Source: Streptomyces sp. R302 (GTDB lineage: Bacteria; Actinomycetota; Actinomycetes; Streptomycetales; Streptomycetaceae). Taken from it: 64,000 bases of DNA. Below are positions 26,777-35,287 of this stretch, piece after piece. The position numbers and the translations under genes are program-made. The notes under the pieces are model-generated. The model did not search any database. It saw only the letters and a list, made by a program, of their open reading frames with translations, and was not told the origin of the DNA. The stretch covers positions 186,001-250,000 of the forward strand of contig NZ_JABBGE010000011.1 in the NCBI RefSeq assembly GCF_012927245.1, in the 5' to 3' direction. Numbering within the stretch: the first letter of the stretch is position 1; each line of letters opens with the position of its first letter.

Positions 26777-26800
26777 GGAACATGCGGTGAGGGGTCACGG

Positions 26801-27517
26801 GTGTCCAAGGAACCGAACCGGAGGAGGACGGCCGCCGCGCTCACGGCCGCCGTCGCGGTCTGGGCCCCGGCCGGCCTCGCCGCCGCGCCCGCCGCCCACG
26901 CCGACGTCGTCGACGTGAAGTACGCCTGCGAGACCGAGATCGGCGACCGCTCCGCCGTCTCGCCCGTGGACATCACGGCCGAGCGGAAGGGCGACGCGTA
27001 CACGATCACCATGACCTTCGACAAAGGCGTCTCCGACAGCCCCGTCGAACTCCCCAAGGGCGTCATGACCCCGCGCGCCGAGCTCGTCCTCGGCGGCGAC
27101 GACCGGGGCACCCTCCAGGTGAAGGGAACGCCCAACCCCGCCGCCGTCCCCGCCTTCACCCCCGTCAGGATCGGCACCCTCACCGGCACCTACACGCCGA
27201 AGGCGAACGGCACCGTCACCTTCACCGCCGGCCTCCTCACCGTCCACGCCCTCGGCATGGACGCCGCCGTCTGCCGGCCCGCGAACACGCCGGGCCCGTC
27301 CCTCACCCTCACGGTGACGGGCCTGCGGGAGACCGAGGACGAGGAGACCGGCGAGGAGGAGGGCGCGGCGGAGGAGGGCCTGCCCGGCGGCGAACTCCCC
27401 AAGACCGGCGGCCTCTCCACCACCGCCGCCCTCGCCACCCTCGGCGGCACCGTCCTCCTCGGCGGCACCGGCGCCCTCCTCTGGCTCACCCGCCGCCCCC
27501 GCCCGGCCCGCCCATGA
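26801..27517 (+). CDS. Secreted wall protein with LPKTG sortase signal
   Basis: 238 residues. The signal peptide (about 1-33) ends APAAHA. One beta-rich domain (about 35-175) has KYACETEIGDRS, ELVLGGDDRGTLQVKGTPNP and GTLTGTYTPKANGTVTF; it is clearly homologous to the second domain of the protein at 29791. An acidic linker (ETEDEETGEEEGAAEEG) and the sortase motif LPKTG at 199-203 follow, then a TM helix and RRPRPARP tail. It should be anchored to peptidoglycan. GTG 26801 has GAGGGG upstream. Its stop overlaps the next ATG. Confidence 0.82.
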   Translation: MSKEPNRRRTAAALTAAVAVWAPAGLAAAPAAHADVVDVKYACETEIGDRSAVSPVDITAERKGDAYTITMTFDKGVSDSPVELPKGVMTPRAELVLGGDDRGTLQVKGTPNPAAVPAFTPVRIGTLTGTYTPKANGTVTFTAGLLTVHALGMDAAVCRPANTPGPSLTLTVTGLRETEDEETGEEEGAAEEGLPGGELPKTGGLSTTAALATLGGTVLLGGTGALLWLTRRPRPARP

Positions 27518-28521
27518 CCAGGACCCGGTACGCGCTCCTCGCCGCCGGCGCCGTCCTCGGCACGCTCGCCGCCGCGCCGCAGGAGACCGCCGCGCCGCAC
27601 GGAGCCGCTGCGTCGCACGGAGCCGCCGCGCCGCAGGAGACCGCCGCGTCGCAGGAGATCGCCGCGCCGCACGGAGCCGCCGCGCCGCACGGAGCCGCTG
27701 CGTCGCACGGAGCCGCTGCGTCGCACGGAGCCGCTGCGTCGCACGGAGCCGCCGCGCCCCCCGCCTCCGCCGAGTGGACCGCCGCGCCCGCCGCCGGGCG
27801 GCCGTACGCCTACCTCGAAGGCCCCGCCGGGAGCGTCCTGGAGGACACCCTCTCCGTCACCAACCCAGGGCCACGCCCGCTCACCGTCACCCTCACCGGC
27901 GAACTCGCCGGCCGACTCGCCGGCGAAGGCCCCGCCGTCGCCTTCGCCGCCCGCACCGTCACCGTGCCCGCCCGCACCCGCGCCGACGTGCCCTTCGCCG
28001 TCACCGTCGCCGCCGCCACCGCGCCCGGCGAACACCGCGGCACGGTACGGGCCGGGGCCGGCGGCCGGAGCGTCGGCGTCGACCTGCGGCTGAAGGTCAG
28101 CGGCCCCGAACTCGCCGCCCTCACCGTCGAGGACGCCCGCGTCGACCGCGCCACCGGCACCCTCCACTACACCCTCGTCAACCGCGGCAGCACCGTCCTC
28201 GACCGGCCCCGCCTCGCCGTCCGCGCCGACGGCCTCCTCGGCACCGTCCTCGACCTCCCCGACCGCGCCCTGCCGCTCACCCTCCGCCCCGGCGAGCGCG
28301 CCGCCCGCACCGAACCCTGGCCCGACCCGCCTGCCCTCGACGCCGTCACCGTCCGGCTCACCGCCACCGCCCCCGGAGCCGGCCCCGCCACCGCCTCCAC
28401 CGCCGCCGTCTTCGCCTCCGCGCCCGCCCTCGCCGGCACCTCCGCGCTGCTGCTCGCCGCGGCGGGCGGAGCCGCGTACGCGCTCCGGCGCCGGGCCCGT
28501 ACGAAGGGAGCCCCCGCATGA
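27514..28521 (+). CDS. Secreted/membrane protein with hexapeptide repeats and NEW3/WxL-like domain
   Basis: 335 residues. A hydrophobic N-terminus (about 5-20) is followed by ten 6-residue repeats (20-79; AAPHGA, AASHGA, AAPQET variants). A beta-sandwich region starts YAYLEGPAGSVLEDTLSVTNPGPRPLTVTLTG, like NEW3 or DUF916-type domains of cell-surface proteins. The C-terminal helix (LAGTSALLLAAAGGAAYAL) is followed by RRRARTKGAPA; LAGTS resembles a degenerate LAXTG motif. It is third-party-free and co-translated with both neighbours by ATGA overlaps. Confidence 0.72.
   Translation: MTRTRYALLAAGAVLGTLAAAPQETAAPHGAAASHGAAAPQETAASQEIAAPHGAAAPHGAAASHGAAASHGAAASHGAAAPPASAEWTAAPAAGRPYAYLEGPAGSVLEDTLSVTNPGPRPLTVTLTGELAGRLAGEGPAVAFAARTVTVPARTRADVPFAVTVAAATAPGEHRGTVRAGAGGRSVGVDLRLKVSGPELAALTVEDARVDRATGTLHYTLVNRGSTVLDRPRLAVRADGLLGTVLDLPDRALPLTLRPGERAARTEPWPDPPALDAVTVRLTATAPGAGPATASTAAVFASAPALAGTSALLLAAAGGAAYALRRRARTKGAPA
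27571..27750 (+). repeat. 18-bp in-frame tandem repeat, ten units
   Basis: Ten consecutive 18-bp units (for example GCTGCGTCGCACGGAGCC) encode hexapeptides AA(P/S)(H/Q)(G/E)(A/T/I). The last three units are identical at the protein level (AASHGA), a sign of recent expansion by slippage. Confidence 0.9.
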
Positions 28522-29555
28522 GACCGGCCGCCGCCCGCCCCCGTACGGCCCTCGCCGCGCTGCTCACGGCGCTCGCCCTCGCCCTGCTCCCCGCCGCCCC
28601 CGCGCGATCCGCGCCCGCCGTGTCCGCCGTGTCCGCCGTGGGCGACCCCACCGTCGCCGTCTCGCAGGCCCAGGCCCCGAAGGGCGGCGAACTCACCGTC
28701 AGCGGCGGCGGCTGGAAGGCCGGCGCGCTCCTCATGGTCCTGCTCTGCGGTCAGGGCACCCCGGAGAAGGGCGTCGTCGGCGGCACCAACAGCTGCGCCA
28801 ACACCGACGGCCGCGCCGCCACCGTCGACCCGCGCGGCGCCTTCAGCGTCAAGCTGCCGGTGGTCGCCCCGCCCAAGCCCTGCCCCTGCGTCGTCCACGT
28901 CTCCGGCGTCACCGGCACCCAGGCCGTCGTCGACGCCGGCTTCACCGTCGCGGGCCACCCCACCGCCCCGCTCCCCGACGCCGCCGGCGACGGACGGCTC
29001 GCCGTCCTCACCGCCGCCCGCCTGGAGGGTTCCGGCGGAGTGCTCACCTGGTTCGGCGCGCCGCCGTCCCGCACCCTCGTCCTCACCGTCGGGAACCTCG
29101 GCAGCGCGCCCGTCCGCGACCCGGTCTTCCTCGTCGGCACCGCCCGCGGCGTCCTCGCCCCGGGCGACGAGGAGCAGCAGTGGCGCGGCACCATCAAGCC
29201 GGGGCAGAAGGCCAGGATCGAGCTGGACGTCGAGCTCTCCGCCGGTGCCCACGGCGACTACCGGGTCTCCGTCTCGTACGGCGGGAAGCTCCTCGCCGAG
29301 CAGCCGTGGACGGTGGGCCGCCCCTGGGGCGTGGTCCTCTTCTGGGCCCTGCTCGCCCTGGTGGTGCCCGCCGCCCTCTTCCGGACCGGCATGGCCCTCG
29401 TCGACCGGGCCGGCGGCCGCGGCCGCCACCCCGTCCCCGTCCCCGTCCCCGCACCGGCGGACGCGGACGGCCCCGGGACGACCGCGGCCCTCCCGTGGTT
29501 CCTCCCCGACTCCGCACCGACCGAGAACAGTCCGACGACGAAGGGACATTCCTGA
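28518..29555 (+). CDS. Secreted membrane-anchored protein with neocarzinostatin-like N-terminal domain
   Basis: 345 residues. Signal peptide (about 1-32, ending ARSAPA), then a domain starting PTVAVSQAQAPKGGELTVSGGGWKAG..., which resembles the immunoglobulin-like fold of neocarzinostatin/macromomycin-family proteins. A CXC-containing strand (KPCPCVVHVSG), a second beta-domain (GGVLTWFGAPPSRTLVLTVGNLGSAPV) and a TM helix near the C-terminus (VVLFWALLALVVPAALF, about 285-302) with a Pro-rich cytoplasmic tail complete it. ATG 28518 overlaps the previous stop. Function unknown; probably a surface complex with its neighbours. Confidence 0.72.
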   Translation: MRPAAARPRTALAALLTALALALLPAAPARSAPAVSAVSAVGDPTVAVSQAQAPKGGELTVSGGGWKAGALLMVLLCGQGTPEKGVVGGTNSCANTDGRAATVDPRGAFSVKLPVVAPPKPCPCVVHVSGVTGTQAVVDAGFTVAGHPTAPLPDAAGDGRLAVLTAARLEGSGGVLTWFGAPPSRTLVLTVGNLGSAPVRDPVFLVGTARGVLAPGDEEQQWRGTIKPGQKARIELDVELSAGAHGDYRVSVSYGGKLLAEQPWTVGRPWGVVLFWALLALVVPAALFRTGMALVDRAGGRGRHPVPVPVPAPADADGPGTTAALPWFLPDSAPTENSPTTKGHS

Positions 29556-29790
29556 ACCCTCCCCCTCCGGCGGACGCGGGGCATTCCCGGCTCACGTCGG
29601 CTGCGGGTCGGCGACCAACCGCTCTTACACGATCAACACCGGCCGGGACGGAACCTGCCCGGGTTGGTACCGCAGGCAAAGGAGTTGCCGTGCTGGCTTG
29701 GCTCTCGCTCAGCACCTCGTGCGCGCTCGGTTCTCGCAGCGCACGGATTTCAACCCGCCCGTTCGGCCGGGGGATTCTCGGAGGTATCCG

Positions 29791-31134
29791 GTGAGAACGC
29801 AACGGAGGACGATCGCGGCCGGGGTCGCGCTGATGGTCGGCGGCGCGGGGATCCTGCTCTCCGCCGGTCCCGCGCAGGCCGCCCAGATCTCGTTCGGGAC
29901 GGAGTGCATACCCCCGTCGATCTCCGGCCTCCCGCCGGTCCAGGGCACCACCACGGTGCTCGTCACCGCACCCGCCACCGCCAAGGTCGGCGACACCGTC
30001 GAGGTTGTCTGGAAGACCGTGAAGCCGGCCTCCAAGAACCCCGACATGCTCGACCTGGAGGCGAACACCGTCAAGCCGACCGGCACCATGAAGGTCGCCG
30101 GGGCGCAGAGCGGCACCGTCGCCATGGAGGGCCCCCGGCAGAACCCGCCGATCCCCAAGAACAGCGACATGGTGCTGCCCGAGATGAAGGGCACCCTGAA
30201 GCTGACCAAGGCGGGCGACGTCACGCTGACCCCGGACGCGTACACGATCAACGTGTCGAAGCCGATGTCCACGAACACCAGATGCACGCCGAAGGAGCAG
30301 GTCCCGGTCGGCGCCACGATCAAGGTGACGGACGGCGGGGGCTCCGACGGCGGAGGCTCGGGCGACAGCGGCGGCTCCGGTGGCAGCGGCGGCTCCGGTG
30401 GGTCAGGCGGCTCTGGCGGATCCGGTGGCGGGCAGACCGACTTCCCGGGCAAGGAGGTCGCGGTGGCCTTCGCCTGTACGTCCCCCGGCCCCGCCGCCAT
30501 CAACTCCAAGGTCACCATCAACGCCAGGAAGAACGGCGGCGCGTACGACCTCACGGTCAAGACGGCCAAGGGCGTCATGAACAGCCCCGCGCCGCTGCCC
30601 GCGAACGCCCTCACGCCCAGCATGGACATCAAGATCGGCGGGGACGACAGCGGCACCGTCAAGGTCACCGGCGCGCCCAACCCCACCGCGCTCAAGATGA
30701 ACGACCCGGTGAGCCTCACCGACATGAAGGGCACCTACCGCCCCGGCGCCACCGGCAAGGCGACGCTCTCCCCGGGCGCGCTCACCATCAGCGTCGTCCT
30801 CGCCCCCGGCGCCGACCCCATCAAGATCCCCTGCACGGTGAAGGGCACGGCCACGGCCTCCCTCACCCTGGACACCGCCAAGCAGTCCGGCGGAGCCTCC
30901 GGCACCGGCGACAACGGCGGCGGCAACGGCAACGGCGGCAGCCCCTCCGGAAACGGCGGAAACGGCAGCGACGGCGGCTCCGGCTCCGGCTCCGGCGACG
31001 GCCTCGCCCAGACCGGCGCCGAGTCCGACGGCGCCCTGCGCGCCCTCGGCCTGGTCGCCGGCACGGCGATCCTCCTCGGCGGCGCGGTCTTCACCTTCAC
31101 CCCGTGGCGCCGCCTGGCCCGCAGGCAGCGCTGA
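29791..31134 (+). CDS. Two-domain wall protein with LAQTG class-E sortase signal
   Basis: 447 residues. Signal peptide 1-31 (GPAQA). Domain A (about 33-175) and domain B (about 215-365; GKEVAVAFACTSPGPAAINSKVTI ... GGDDSGTVKVTGAPNP) are joined by a Gly-Gly-Ser linker. A Gly/Ser/Asn-rich stalk precedes LAQTG at 405-409, a TM helix and a WRRLARRQR tail. Class E sortases of Streptomyces recognise LAXTG. Domain B matches the domain of the LPKTG protein at 26801. GTG 29791 has GGAGGTATCCG upstream. The 235-bp gap before it separates it from the preceding trio. Confidence 0.82.
   Translation: MRTQRRTIAAGVALMVGGAGILLSAGPAQAAQISFGTECIPPSISGLPPVQGTTTVLVTAPATAKVGDTVEVVWKTVKPASKNPDMLDLEANTVKPTGTMKVAGAQSGTVAMEGPRQNPPIPKNSDMVLPEMKGTLKLTKAGDVTLTPDAYTINVSKPMSTNTRCTPKEQVPVGATIKVTDGGGSDGGGSGDSGGSGGSGGSGGSGGSGGSGGGQTDFPGKEVAVAFACTSPGPAAINSKVTINARKNGGAYDLTVKTAKGVMNSPAPLPANALTPSMDIKIGGDDSGTVKVTGAPNPTALKMNDPVSLTDMKGTYRPGATGKATLSPGALTISVVLAPGADPIKIPCTVKGTATASLTLDTAKQSGGASGTGDNGGGNGNGGSPSGNGGNGSDGGSGSGSGDGLAQTGAESDGALRALGLVAGTAILLGGAVFTFTPWRRLARRQR
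30352..30432 (+). repeat. GGCGGCTCCGGT-type repeat encoding a Gly-Ser linker
   Basis: Tandem 9-bp/12-bp units (GGCTCCGGT, GGCAGC) encode repeated GGS between the two domains of the LAQTG protein. It is a simple coding repeat acting as a flexible hinge. Confidence 0.8.
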
Positions 31135-31151
31135 CGCGCGGCACGGCGGGA

Positions 31152-31197
31152 ACGGGACGGCCCCGGCACACCAGAGGGTGTGCCGGGGCCGTCCCGT
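31152..31197. terminator. Strong bidirectional terminator
   Basis: A perfect 21-bp stem (31152-31172 with 31177-31197) and 4-nt loop AGAG, 18 bp after the stop of the LAQTG gene and 17 bp from the stop of the convergent transporter gene. It is the strongest hairpin in the window. Confidence 0.9.
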
Positions 31198-31213
31198 CGT
31201 AGGGAAGCGCGTG

Positions 31214-32734
31214 TCAGTGCACGTCGCCCATGAGGCCCTGGACCTTCTTGCGGTACATGTAGATCGCGAAGCCCGCGGCGACAGCGAGGGACGCCTGAAC
31301 GGCGATGATGCCCGTGCCGTTGAGATCGACGCCCGCGATGGAGAGCAGACCGGTGGTGCAGTCACCGGCGGTGACGGCGAGGAACCAGACGCCCATCATC
31401 TGGGAGGCGTACTTCTGCGGCGCCATCTTGGTGGTCACCGAGAGGCCGACGGGGGAGAGGCACAGCTCACCGATGGTCTGGATCATGTAGATCGAGACGA
31501 GCCACATCGGGGAGACCTTGTCGCCGCCGCCCGCCATGTTCATCGGGACGATGAAGACGAAGAAGGAGGCGCCGACCAGGACCAGGCCCATCGCGAACTT
31601 CACGATGGTGTTCGGCTCCTGGTTCTTGCGGGCCAGCCACAGCCACAGCCAGGCGAAGACCGGGGCCAGCGCCATGACGAAGAGCGGGTTGAGGGACTGG
31701 TACCAGGTGGCGGAGAAGCCGAGGCCGAAGACGGTGTCCGCGGTCTTGTCGTCGGCGAAGAGCGACAGGGTCGAGCCACCCTGGTCGTAGATCATCCAGA
31801 AGATGGCGGCGGCGATGAAGAACCAGATGTAGCCGGTCATCTTCGACTGCTCGGACCGTGTCAGGTCCTTGTCCCGCTTGATGCGGGAGAGCACCGCGAT
31901 CGGGATGATCAGGCCTGCGAGGGTCAGCGGGACCAGCGCCCAGTTGAGCGTGTACATCCCGAGGGCGACGACGACGCCGTAGAACATGGCGGCGACGACG
32001 GTCACCAGCGCGACCTTGGTCAGGATCGTCTTGCGCTCGATCGGCGAGAGCGGGTTCGGGACCTCGCTGCTCTTCGGGTTGAGGCTCTTGGCGAAGCCGA
32101 GGAAGACGGCGAGGCCGAGGCCCATGCCGACCGCGGCGAGCGCGAAGCCGACGTGCCAGTTGACTTCCTTGCCGATCGTGCCGATCAGCAGCGGGGAGAC
32201 GAAGGCGCCGACGTTGATGCCGATGTAGAAGAGGGTGAAGCCGCCGTCACGGCGCGGGTCCTCGGGGCCGTCGTAGAGGTGGCCCACCATCGTCGAGATG
32301 TTGGCCTTCAGCAGGCCCGAACCCACGGCCACCAGCGCCAGGCCGACGAAGAACATCGCCGAACCGGGCAGGGCCAGACAGACGTGGCCCGCCATGATCA
32401 CGAAACCGGCGATGGTGACGGTCTTGCGGGCGCCCCAGACGCGGTCGCCGAACCAACCGCCGGGCATGGCCATGAGGTAGACCATCGACACGTAGACCGA
32501 GTAGATGGCCGTGGCCGTGGCCGCCTTCATGGCGAGGCCGCCGCCCTGGCTGCCCACGGCGGCGTCGGTGCCGCCGGAGACCAGGTAGTACACCAGCAGG
32601 GCCCGCATGCCGTAGTAGGAGAACCGCTCCCACATCTCGGTGAAGAAGAGCGTGGTCAGGCCGCGGGGGTGGCCGAGGAACGTCTTCTGGTGCCGGGGGA
32701 CACCGGTCGAAGCCGCCGTCAGGCTGGAAGCCAT
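31214..32734 (-). CDS. POT/PTR-family proton-dependent di-/tripeptide transporter
   Basis: 506 residues with 12-14 TM segments. The family signature near the start is FFTEMWERFSYYGMRALLVYYL (its ExxER motif couples protons); GLLKANISTMVGHLY and FTLFYIGINVGAFVSPLLIG form the second PTR2 signature. It imports small peptides. Downstream lies a 21-bp stem terminator. The upstream region carries a UUCG-capped hairpin about 75 nt before the ATG, possibly in its leader. Confidence 0.93.
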   Translation of the reverse strand: MASSLTAASTGVPRHQKTFLGHPRGLTTLFFTEMWERFSYYGMRALLVYYLVSGGTDAAVGSQGGGLAMKAATATAIYSVYVSMVYLMAMPGGWFGDRVWGARKTVTIAGFVIMAGHVCLALPGSAMFFVGLALVAVGSGLLKANISTMVGHLYDGPEDPRRDGGFTLFYIGINVGAFVSPLLIGTIGKEVNWHVGFALAAVGMGLGLAVFLGFAKSLNPKSSEVPNPLSPIERKTILTKVALVTVVAAMFYGVVVALGMYTLNWALVPLTLAGLIIPIAVLSRIKRDKDLTRSEQSKMTGYIWFFIAAAIFWMIYDQGGSTLSLFADDKTADTVFGLGFSATWYQSLNPLFVMALAPVFAWLWLWLARKNQEPNTIVKFAMGLVLVGASFFVFIVPMNMAGGGDKVSPMWLVSIYMIQTIGELCLSPVGLSVTTKMAPQKYASQMMGVWFLAVTAGDCTTGLLSIAGVDLNGTGIIAVQASLAVAAGFAIYMYRKKVQGLMGDVH

Positions 32735-32803
32735 GGTCGATCCTTGCTAGCTCGGGACGCGACGCCTCGTGAGCGTGATGCGCCCGGTGGGGGGTGGCCG
32801 GCA

Positions 32804-32831
32804 CCGGGCGGGGTGTTCGCACCCCGTCCGG
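32804..32831. promoter_or_regulatory. 12-bp stem with TTCG loop in the transporter leader
   Basis: CGGGGTG (32809-32815), TTCG, CACCCCG (32820-32826), extended outward by a G-T and four Watson-Crick pairs. On the + strand the loop is the stable UUCG. On the transporter (leftward) mRNA it would be a CGAA-capped stem about 75 nt before the ATG. It could be an attenuator or a terminator of an unseen transcript. Confidence 0.45.
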
Positions 32832-33152
32832 GATCCACGCCCCGCCGCGTGTCTTCCACGCCGCGGGACCCGGCCCACAGGTCTTTCACCGTCCGAGGGT
32901 GGCAGCGCCAACCTCCCGCAGAAAAGAGGACCTTGGCTGACGAAGCAGGCCGAAGGTCCCCGATTACCGCAACAGACGTCTCGCCACCATACGACACGAC
33001 AGTGCCGGATATGGAAGGACTTGAGAGATGGATCACAGGTGACCAAGGAACCAACGGGTGGCATTCCAAGGTGATCTACAGGTTACGCACCCCGCTTCGG
33101 AGGTGCGGGCCGCCGCCCCGTGATCCCGCCCCGGCCCGGCACCCGTGCGGAC

Positions 33153-33158
33153 TACCAT
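33153..33158 (+). promoter_or_regulatory. TANNNT -10 hexamer, putative leaderless start of the response regulator
   Basis: TACCAT ends 6 nt before the ATG at 33165. There is no Shine-Dalgarno sequence and no -35 consensus. A transcript starting at the A of ATG would be leaderless, a common mode in actinobacteria. Confidence 0.4.
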
Positions 33159-33164
33159 CACCCC

Positions 33165-33842
33165 ATGACCCGTGTACTGCTCGCCGAGGACGACGCATCC
33201 ATCTCGGAACCGCTGGCCCGCGCCCTGCGGAGAGAGGGGTACGAGGTCGAGGTCCGCGAGGACGGGCCGTCCGCGCTCGACACCGGACTCCAGGGCGGCG
33301 TCGACCTGGTCGTGCTCGACCTGGGCCTGCCCGGCATGGACGGCCTGGAGGTCGCCCGCCGACTGCGCGCCGACGGGCACGCGGTCCCGATCCTGGTCCT
33401 CACCGCCCGCGCGGACGAGGTCGACACCGTCGTCGGGCTCGACGCGGGCGCCGACGACTACGTCACCAAGCCCTTCCGCCTCGCCGAACTCCTCGCCCGC
33501 GTCCGGGCCCTGCTGCGGCGCGGCGCCACCGAGCCGGCCCCCGCGCCCGCCACCCACGGCGTCCGCATCGACGTCGAGTCGCACCGGGCGTGGATGGGCG
33601 ACGAGGAGCTCCAGCTCACGGCGAAGGAGTTCGACCTCCTGCGCGTCCTGGTCCGCGACGCGGGCCGCGTCGTCACCCGCGACCAGCTGATGCGCGAGGT
33701 GTGGGACACCACCTGGTGGTCCTCCACCAAGACCCTCGACATGCACATCTCCTGGCTCCGCAAGAAGCTCGGCGACGACGCGGCCAACCCCCGCTACATC
33801 GCCACGGTGAGAGGCGTCGGCTTCCGCTTCGAGAAGAGCTAG
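33165..33842 (+). CDS. OmpR/PhoB-family response regulator
   Basis: 225 residues. Receiver domain: acidic pair ED at 9-10, phospho-acceptor Asp52 in VVLDLGLPGMDG, Thr in VLTARAD and Lys in YVTKPF. The C-terminal winged helix (about 130-222) has LQLTAKEFDLLRVLVRDAGRVVTRDQLM and the recognition/wing segment SWLRKKLGDDAANPRYIATVRGVGFRF. It pairs with the sensor kinase 152 bp downstream. The signal is unknown. Start chosen at ATG 33165 despite lacking an RBS (see the adjacent hexamer). Confidence 0.94.
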   Translation: MTRVLLAEDDASISEPLARALRREGYEVEVREDGPSALDTGLQGGVDLVVLDLGLPGMDGLEVARRLRADGHAVPILVLTARADEVDTVVGLDAGADDYVTKPFRLAELLARVRALLRRGATEPAPAPATHGVRIDVESHRAWMGDEELQLTAKEFDLLRVLVRDAGRVVTRDQLMREVWDTTWWSSTKTLDMHISWLRKKLGDDAANPRYIATVRGVGFRFEKS

Positions 33843-33994
33843 CGCCCGGCGGGCACACGGGACGGCGCCCTCTTCCCGCGCCCAGGCTCCCGCGCCCAGG
33901 CTTCCGCGCCCGAACCCGCACCCCGAGCACCCGCACCGACAAGGCCCCGCACCGGACGGCCCGCCGTAGATCCCGCAACCCGCCCGGAGGGCAC

Positions 33995-35266
33995 GTGCGC
34001 CGCCGCCTCATCACCAGCACCCTCGCCGTCGTCCTCGTCGTGATCGCCGTCTTCGGCGTCTCCCTCGTCCTCATCGAGACGAGGACCATCACGAGCAGCG
34101 CCCAGGAGAGCGTCGACGCCGAAGCCCTCCGCATCGTCTCGATCGTCGACAGCCGTCTCATCGGCGGCGAGCCGGTCAGCCCCGCCATCCTCGCGGAGCA
34201 GGGCGGGGCGAAGCGGTACGCGCTGGTCACCATCCCGGGCCGGCCGCCCATCGAGATCGGCACCCGCCCCACCGGCAGCGTCATCCGGGGCTACGCGGAG
34301 GGCGAGCGCGGTGAGACCGTGGTCGTGGAGGAGTCCCGCTCGGCCGTCACCTCCGAGGTCGGCAGCACCGCCCTGATCATCGTGGCGGTCGCCGGCCTCG
34401 CCGTCGTCGCCGCCGTCCTCCTCGCCGTACGCCAGGCGAACAAGCTCGCCTCCCCGCTCACCGACCTCGCCGAGACCGCCGAGCGGCTCGGCTCGGGCGA
34501 CCCCAGGCCCCGGCACAAGCGGTACGGGGTCCCCGAGCTCGACCGGGTCGCGGACGTCCTGGACGCCTCCGCCGAGCGGATCGCCCGGATGCTGACCGCC
34601 GAGCGGCGGCTCGCCGCCGACGCCTCCCACCAGCTCCGCACCCCCCTCACCGCGCTGTCCATGCGCCTGGAGGAGGTGGCCCTCGCCGACGACCTGGACA
34701 CGGTCAAGGAGGAGGCGACGATCGCGCTGACGCAGGTCGAGCGGCTCACCGACGTCGTCCAGCGGCTGCTGACGAACTCCCGGGACCCGCGCTCCGGCTC
34801 CGCCGTCGCCTTCGACCTCGACGAGGTCGTCAAGCAGCAGATCGAGGAGTGGCGCCCCGCCTACCGCAGCGCGGGACGCGCCATCGTCCGCTCCGGCAAG
34901 CAGGGCATGCGCGCGATCGGCACCCCGGGCGCGGTCGCCCAGGTCCTCGCCGCGCTCATCGAGAACTCGCTCATGCACGGCGGCGGCACCGTCGCCCTGC
35001 GCACCCGCGTCACCGGCAACCAGTCGGTGATCGAGGTCACCGACGAGGGCCCCGGCGTCCCCGCCGACCTCGGCGCGCGGATCTTCGAGCGGGCGGTCAG
35101 CGGCCGCAGCTCCACCGGCATCGGCCTGGCGGTCGCCCGGGACCTGGCGGAGGCCGACGGCGGGCGCCTGGAGCTGCTTCAGCAGCACCCGCCGGTCTTC
35201 GCGCTCTTCCTGGGCAAGGAGGCGCGCAGCGTCACCGAGAAGCCGGGGGAGCGCCCCGTACGGTGA
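33995..35266 (+). CDS. Sensor histidine kinase
   Basis: 423 residues. TM1 (about 6-27), an extracellular sensor loop (about 28-125), TM2 (about 127-148), HAMP (about 149-200; RQANKLASPLTDLAETAERLGSGD), H-box ASHQLRTPLTAL with the phospho-His, N-box LIENSLMHGGG and G-boxes EVTDEGPGVP and GIGLAVARDLAEADGG. The loop is about 100 residues and has no Cys. GTG 33995 follows GGAGGGCAC. It forms a two-component system with the preceding response regulator. Confidence 0.92.
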   Translation: MRRRLITSTLAVVLVVIAVFGVSLVLIETRTITSSAQESVDAEALRIVSIVDSRLIGGEPVSPAILAEQGGAKRYALVTIPGRPPIEIGTRPTGSVIRGYAEGERGETVVVEESRSAVTSEVGSTALIIVAVAGLAVVAAVLLAVRQANKLASPLTDLAETAERLGSGDPRPRHKRYGVPELDRVADVLDASAERIARMLTAERRLAADASHQLRTPLTALSMRLEEVALADDLDTVKEEATIALTQVERLTDVVQRLLTNSRDPRSGSAVAFDLDEVVKQQIEEWRPAYRSAGRAIVRSGKQGMRAIGTPGAVAQVLAALIENSLMHGGGTVALRTRVTGNQSVIEVTDEGPGVPADLGARIFERAVSGRSSTGIGLAVARDLAEADGGRLELLQQHPPVFALFLGKEARSVTEKPGERPVR

Positions 35267-35287
35267 ACGCCGGGGGCGCCGGGCGGG

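Larger units (their letters stand above)
32735..33164. other. Divergent intergenic region between the peptide transporter and two-component genes
   Basis: 430 bp without a supportable gene. It holds the hairpin at 32804-32831, a relatively A+T-richer stretch (about 32920-33080), TCAC-AG-GTGA near 33034-33043, and a TACCAT hexamer next to the response regulator start. Promoters for both directions must lie here, but only the last is placed with any confidence. Confidence 0.6.

Noticed and set aside
27571-27750. Regular repeats that might suggest a CRISPR array
   Set aside because: They are contiguous in-frame coding units without spacers.
33034-33043. TCAC-AG-GTGA as a BldD-type site
   Set aside because: The half-sites are in the everted order relative to the known GTGA...TCAC arrangement.
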